Assembly (NCBI GenBank): GCA_904419945.1
Contig: CAJFTM010000006.1
Location: 1-42,810, forward strand
Source: an uncultured Clostridia bacterium
GTDB taxonomy: Bacteria > Bacillota > Clostridia > Christensenellales > Borkfalkiaceae
Direction: 5' to 3'
DNA: 42,810 bases
The translations under genes were made by a program, and so were the position numbers. Under the pieces are notes generated by a model. That model was given only the letters and a program-made list of their open reading frames with translations. It was not told the origin of the DNA and ran no database searches. This document shows, in pieces, positions 40,153-42,810 of the stretch (the first letter of the stretch is position 1; every line of letters begins with the position of its first letter).

Positions 40153-41715
40153 TTATTGAAATTCATAATAAACATTCTGCAAAAGAAAACCTTCAAGAGA
40201 ATCTGCAATCTTTGCCGCACCACTTTCGTTCGGATGAATACCGTCTGCAAAATCTGCTTGTGTTACACCGGAAAACGCATTCAGATCATAACAGACAAGC
40301 CCGTAGTACTGTGCCACTTCCTTCAACGCACTGCATAGATCAGGCAACGTATAACCACAAGCATTTTTTTTATCCTGCGACCAGTTGCGTTCGGCAGACA
40401 CGCTATTATTCCAGCTGGTGATCACGGGTGTACAAATATAGATCCGTGCGTCCGTGCAACGGAAGCGGTTTACTAATGCACGATACATCGCATCCGCTGC
40501 CCCATACACCGTCGACGTATCGGTGCTGCCAAACTCGCCAAGTTCCGCAAATTTACCTACGATCGCCTGGTCAAAATCATTTATCCCGAGAAGCACTATG
40601 ACAACATCACTGTCATAGGGGATCTTCGCCACATCCGAAATACGCGAAGCGCGGTTGCTATGACCCGTGCAATAAACGGTACCCGACACACCCAAGTTGA
40701 TTTCCGTCATGCCCAACGAATTACACAATACCGATGAATAACGATGCTGCTGATCACTTACGCCTACGCCTTCAGTAATGCTATCGCCTAAAAAGGCAGC
40801 CTTCTTTCCGTAAAACGTATCCTCGGTCACAATTTCATTCGTCAGATTTGATTCATCAAGTTTACCGCGTACCGATATATATTGATCATACCCGAAATCT
40901 GTGATCTGCATATCGGTAATGCAAGCGGCAAAACTGAAATAATAATCCTTTTCCCGCGCAATAGAATATGCAGGCAAATTATCAGCCGCGAGTAACACTC
41001 CATCGATATAGACAAGCAGCGTGTCATCCAGCACAAGACGAACAGTTACAAGTTCATCCGAACTGGGAACATAAGGAAATGTCGCAGAAAAATTTGTAAG
41101 ATATTCTTTTCCGCCTACTGCACCACTCGATAAAGGATAGAGATAAGCAAGCGGTTCGCGCGTTTCATATTCAGAGCCAACATAAACATTGTAAGAAGGT
41201 ATAAACAAATACGGAAAATTCGGATTCCATGTATTTGCAGAAACATTGTCGACGACATTCTTTTCGGACACGCCAAACAAAACTTGCTTGGCGCTTTCGC
41301 GTACGGTAAACTCAATCGTCATACCGTACCGCAAGGGAGTAGTCAATACAGCCGTATTGAACCAAAAACAATCTGATAGCGTATGCGTTTGCGCATCATA
41401 TTGCGTGTAAACAAAATCTTCCGCAGATGAATCTCCATACGTAAGATCATAACGAAGAAACTCTTCATATACAGCAATCAAATCGTGTTCACTGCGCGCC
41501 TCATATGTGTATGGATTTTCTTCAGAGACCTTTTTTCCGTCTGCATCTGCCCAGTAAGCGAAACGCTGCAGATCTTTATATTCGGCAGCATTGACCGTAT
41601 AACTTTGCGGACGCAGTAAAACAACTAACGACACGATCAAAGCAATGAATAAAAATGCTGCAAGCGTCAACGTCAGAATTTGTACGATCCGCGACTTGTT
41701 TTGTGTCCTCTTCAT
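40153..41715 (-). CDS. membrane-anchored extracellular SGNH/GDSL hydrolase
   Basis: The 520-aa protein has a membrane anchor at about 11-34, a beta-rich middle domain, and a C-terminal SGNH hydrolase domain. The four blocks are present: Ser312 in AFLGDSITEG, Gly345 in LGVSG, Asn379 in LLGINDF, and Asp491/His494 in FADGIHPNE. It should be an active esterase or deacetylase outside the cell. ATG 41715 is chosen because AAAGGAG lies directly upstream. Within a phage gene set it may trim acetyl groups from cell-wall or capsule glycans during entry or exit. That is an inference. Confidence 0.82.
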   Translation of the reverse strand: MKRTQNKSRIVQILTLTLAAFLFIALIVSLVVLLRPQSYTVNAAEYKDLQRFAYWADADGKKVSEENPYTYEARSEHDLIAVYEEFLRYDLTYGDSSAEDFVYTQYDAQTHTLSDCFWFNTAVLTTPLRYGMTIEFTVRESAKQVLFGVSEKNVVDNVSANTWNPNFPYLFIPSYNVYVGSEYETREPLAYLYPLSSGAVGGKEYLTNFSATFPYVPSSDELVTVRLVLDDTLLVYIDGVLLAADNLPAYSIAREKDYYFSFAACITDMQITDFGYDQYISVRGKLDESNLTNEIVTEDTFYGKKAAFLGDSITEGVGVSDQQHRYSSVLCNSLGMTEINLGVSGTVYCTGHSNRASRISDVAKIPYDSDVVIVLLGINDFDQAIVGKFAELGEFGSTDTSTVYGAADAMYRALVNRFRCTDARIYICTPVITSWNNSVSAERNWSQDKKNACGYTLPDLCSALKEVAQYYGLVCYDLNAFSGVTQADFADGIHPNESGAAKIADSLEGFLLQNVYYEFQ

Positions 41716-41729
41716 GAAAAGCTCCTTTT

Positions 41730-41993
41730 TTACACCTCGTTTGAAATTTTTTGTTTGAACTCTTGATTCGGACGGATGGGAATACAATGTCCGCCCGATG
41801 CTGCCGCCACTTTTTGGGCGACGGTATAAAATGCTTCTTCGACGTAAACGCCGGTGCTTTCTCCGCGCTTATCAACGCCCGTTTCTATGAACGCGCCGCC
41901 GTCATCGCTCTCAAATACACAACTGATCCGCGACACCGGAAAAAGCATTTTAACGTGTTCGCGCTTTTCCGTGACTTCGATAAAACCTTTCAT
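41730..41993 (-). CDS. small hypothetical protein
   Basis: The 87-aa protein begins MKGFIEVTEKREHVKMLFPV and looks like a small beta-sheet protein with a short helix at the end, reminiscent of FlbD-like phage proteins. ATG 41993 has GGGGTG upstream. GTG 42002 overlaps the stop of the previous gene and is a possible alternative start. Confidence 0.65.
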   Translation of the reverse strand: MKGFIEVTEKREHVKMLFPVSRISCVFESDDGGAFIETGVDKRGESTGVYVEEAFYTVAQKVAAASGGHCIPIRPNQEFKQKISNEV

Positions 41994-41998
41994 TCCGT

Positions 41999-42685
41999 TC
42001 ACCCCGCTTGATCTAAAAACGATAGGCGCAGACGCTCGTTTTCCCGCAACAGTTCGTCATACTGTGCTTCCAAATCAAAGATTTTATCGCAAAGTTCCCG
42101 TTTCGTCCATTTTTCAAAACGCGCGTACTTGTCTTTCAAAGGTTCTTCCGCTTCCGGCAATTCCATTTCGACCTGTTGCGACGTCGCAACAAGGCTCTTT
42201 TTATACTCGCGTATTTTCTTGATCGTCCAATCGGGCTGAACAGGCTTGCGTTCCTCATCAGAAAGGGGAAGCAATTCGCACAACTGCGAATAGCTGTACG
42301 GCTCCCATTCCTTCTTAAAACAGCGCAAACCGTCACCGAACTCGTCCACGATGTTCATGAGACGGCTCACCCGCGTTTTGTCAAGCCCGAATTCGTCAAA
42401 GCAATATGCGAAAAAGAAGTCCGCACAGCAGTTCCCTGCGCCGATAGGCAGATTAAAACCATATTCGTTGCGTATCTGTTCGTGATTAAAACGGATACCC
42501 ACGATTGCCGAATACGTATTGCTGCTGTAAAGGTCAATCAGATGAACGCCGAGCCAAAAGAAATTTTGTTTGCTGTCCTCTAAATCCTTGCGTATCGTTG
42601 CGGCATACTTTTCCAAAACTTCAAGATTTTCCATTTTTTCATTGCTGCTTACGCCCTGAAAACGCTTCTGCTTAAAATCAATCAT
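41999..42685 (-). CDS. hypothetical phage protein, coiled-coil C-terminus
   Basis: The 228-aa protein has GAGGTG before its ATG. It contains WTIKKIREYKKSL near the middle and a C-terminal coiled coil (KIFDLEAQYDELLRENERLR). The organisation recalls DUF3102-like or partition/regulatory proteins, but I cannot assign it. The 14-bp palindrome TTGCGACGTCGCAA lies within the gene. Confidence 0.68.
   Translation of the reverse strand: MIDFKQKRFQGVSSNEKMENLEVLEKYAATIRKDLEDSKQNFFWLGVHLIDLYSSNTYSAIVGIRFNHEQIRNEYGFNLPIGAGNCCADFFFAYCFDEFGLDKTRVSRLMNIVDEFGDGLRCFKKEWEPYSYSQLCELLPLSDEERKPVQPDWTIKKIREYKKSLVATSQQVEMELPEAEEPLKDKYARFEKWTKRELCDKIFDLEAQYDELLRENERLRLSFLDQAG
42176..42189. repeat. 14-bp palindrome, copy 2
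   Basis: TTGCGACGTCGCAA, extended to 16 bp by flanking G and C. It is identical to the copy at 30116 but lies inside a coding region. Confidence 0.7.
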
Positions 42686-42810
42686 TATTCTTCACCTCGC
42701 AAACCACAAAGGGGCTGTCCTTTCCGCCAACCACCGACTTAAAGAACAGCCCCGATATTCCTTTTATGCCCTCGCTTTCGCGCTTGCCTTTTCCGCTTCA
42801 AATCGCAACA
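42686..42810 (-). other. window edge: hairpin and possible gene end
   Basis: GGGGCTGT...ACAGCCCC forms an 8-bp inverted repeat at 42712-42754. A minus-strand frame from 42797 reads GIKGISGLFFKSVVGGKDSP and stops in the start codon region of the 228-aa gene. It looks protein-like but has no start codon in the window. A second frame ends in KASAKARA just upstream. Confidence 0.35.

Larger units (their letters stand above)
28920..42810 (-). mobile_element. inovirus-like (filamentous phage) prophage, right end outside the window
   Basis: About 14 kb of lower GC with sixteen minus-strand genes, tightly packed and often overlapping by ATGA. The hallmark pair is an HUH rolling-circle initiator and a Zot-type morphogenesis ATPase. 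It also has N-terminally anchored extracellular proteins, a secreted C-terminally anchored protein, small basic proteins, an IS30 transposase, and a structured intergenic region next to rep. No capsid, terminase, portal or lysis gene is present, which argues against tailed phages. No relaxase or VirB4 is present, which argues against a conjugative element. The left end is approximate. Confidence 0.75.

Overview
The window looks like a piece of a GC-rich, spore-lineage Firmicute chromosome (class Clostridia, probably an uncultured gut-type member) carrying an integrated foreign element at its right end. Signs of this host are near-consensus sigma-A promoters (TTGACA/TATAAT with 16-17 nt spacers), strong AAGGAGG ribosome binding sites, two CIRCE operators at groES-groL, a Spo0A-family protein, an archaeal-type aspartyl-tRNA synthetase and a BcrA/LanFEG-like transporter with its own two-component system.

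Left and centre (1-28.9 kb, chromosomal): tRNA-Glu(CTC) and a candidate 6S RNA; a pyridoxal/pyridoxamine kinase; an SDR oxidoreductase; a methyltransferase; glycerol kinase; thymidylate synthase and dihydrofolate reductase; an OmpR-type regulator, then an ABC ATPase with three related permeases and a histidine kinase; archaeal-type AspRS; a zinc-ribbon/TM2 membrane protein opposite a small XRE regulator, with matching palindromic operators between them; groL/groES; dCMP deaminase and cyclophilin; a Spo0A-like protein whose receiver domain has lost its phosphoacceptor aspartate; a DUF4422+GT8 glycosyltransferase; a CDP-glucose 4,6-dehydratase-like protein; a DUF378 protein; a NUDIX hydrolase; two tandem M29 aminopeptidases; and an ABC exporter. 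ThyA, DfrA and dCMP deaminase together cover dCMP to dTMP synthesis. A shared 28-nt element with a palindromic AGAGTAYTCT core lies upstream of glpK, dfrA, the ABC operon and aspS, and its core recurs at the NUDIX promoter.

Right (about 28.9-42.8 kb, still open at the window edge): a lower-GC block transcribed almost entirely right to left. It encodes an HUH rolling-circle initiator (HFH and YxxxY motifs), a Zot-type morphogenesis ATPase with N-terminal membrane segments, a 30-aa membrane peptide coupled to Zot, several N-terminally anchored extracellular proteins, a 675-aa secreted protein with a C-terminal anchor (pIII-like), a secreted SGNH hydrolase, small basic proteins and an IS30-family transposase. 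An AT-rich gene on the opposite strand encodes a zinc-ribbon PD-(D/E)XK nuclease-like protein. I read this as a cryptic filamentous phage (inovirus-like) prophage of a Firmicute. Its non-coding parts are the most novel: a 68-nt hairpin next to rep, a 17-21 nt hairpin repeat in front of three genes, a 14-bp palindrome present twice, and a small RNA with its own promoter and terminator opposite the Zot leader. The major coat protein is not evident and may lie beyond the window.
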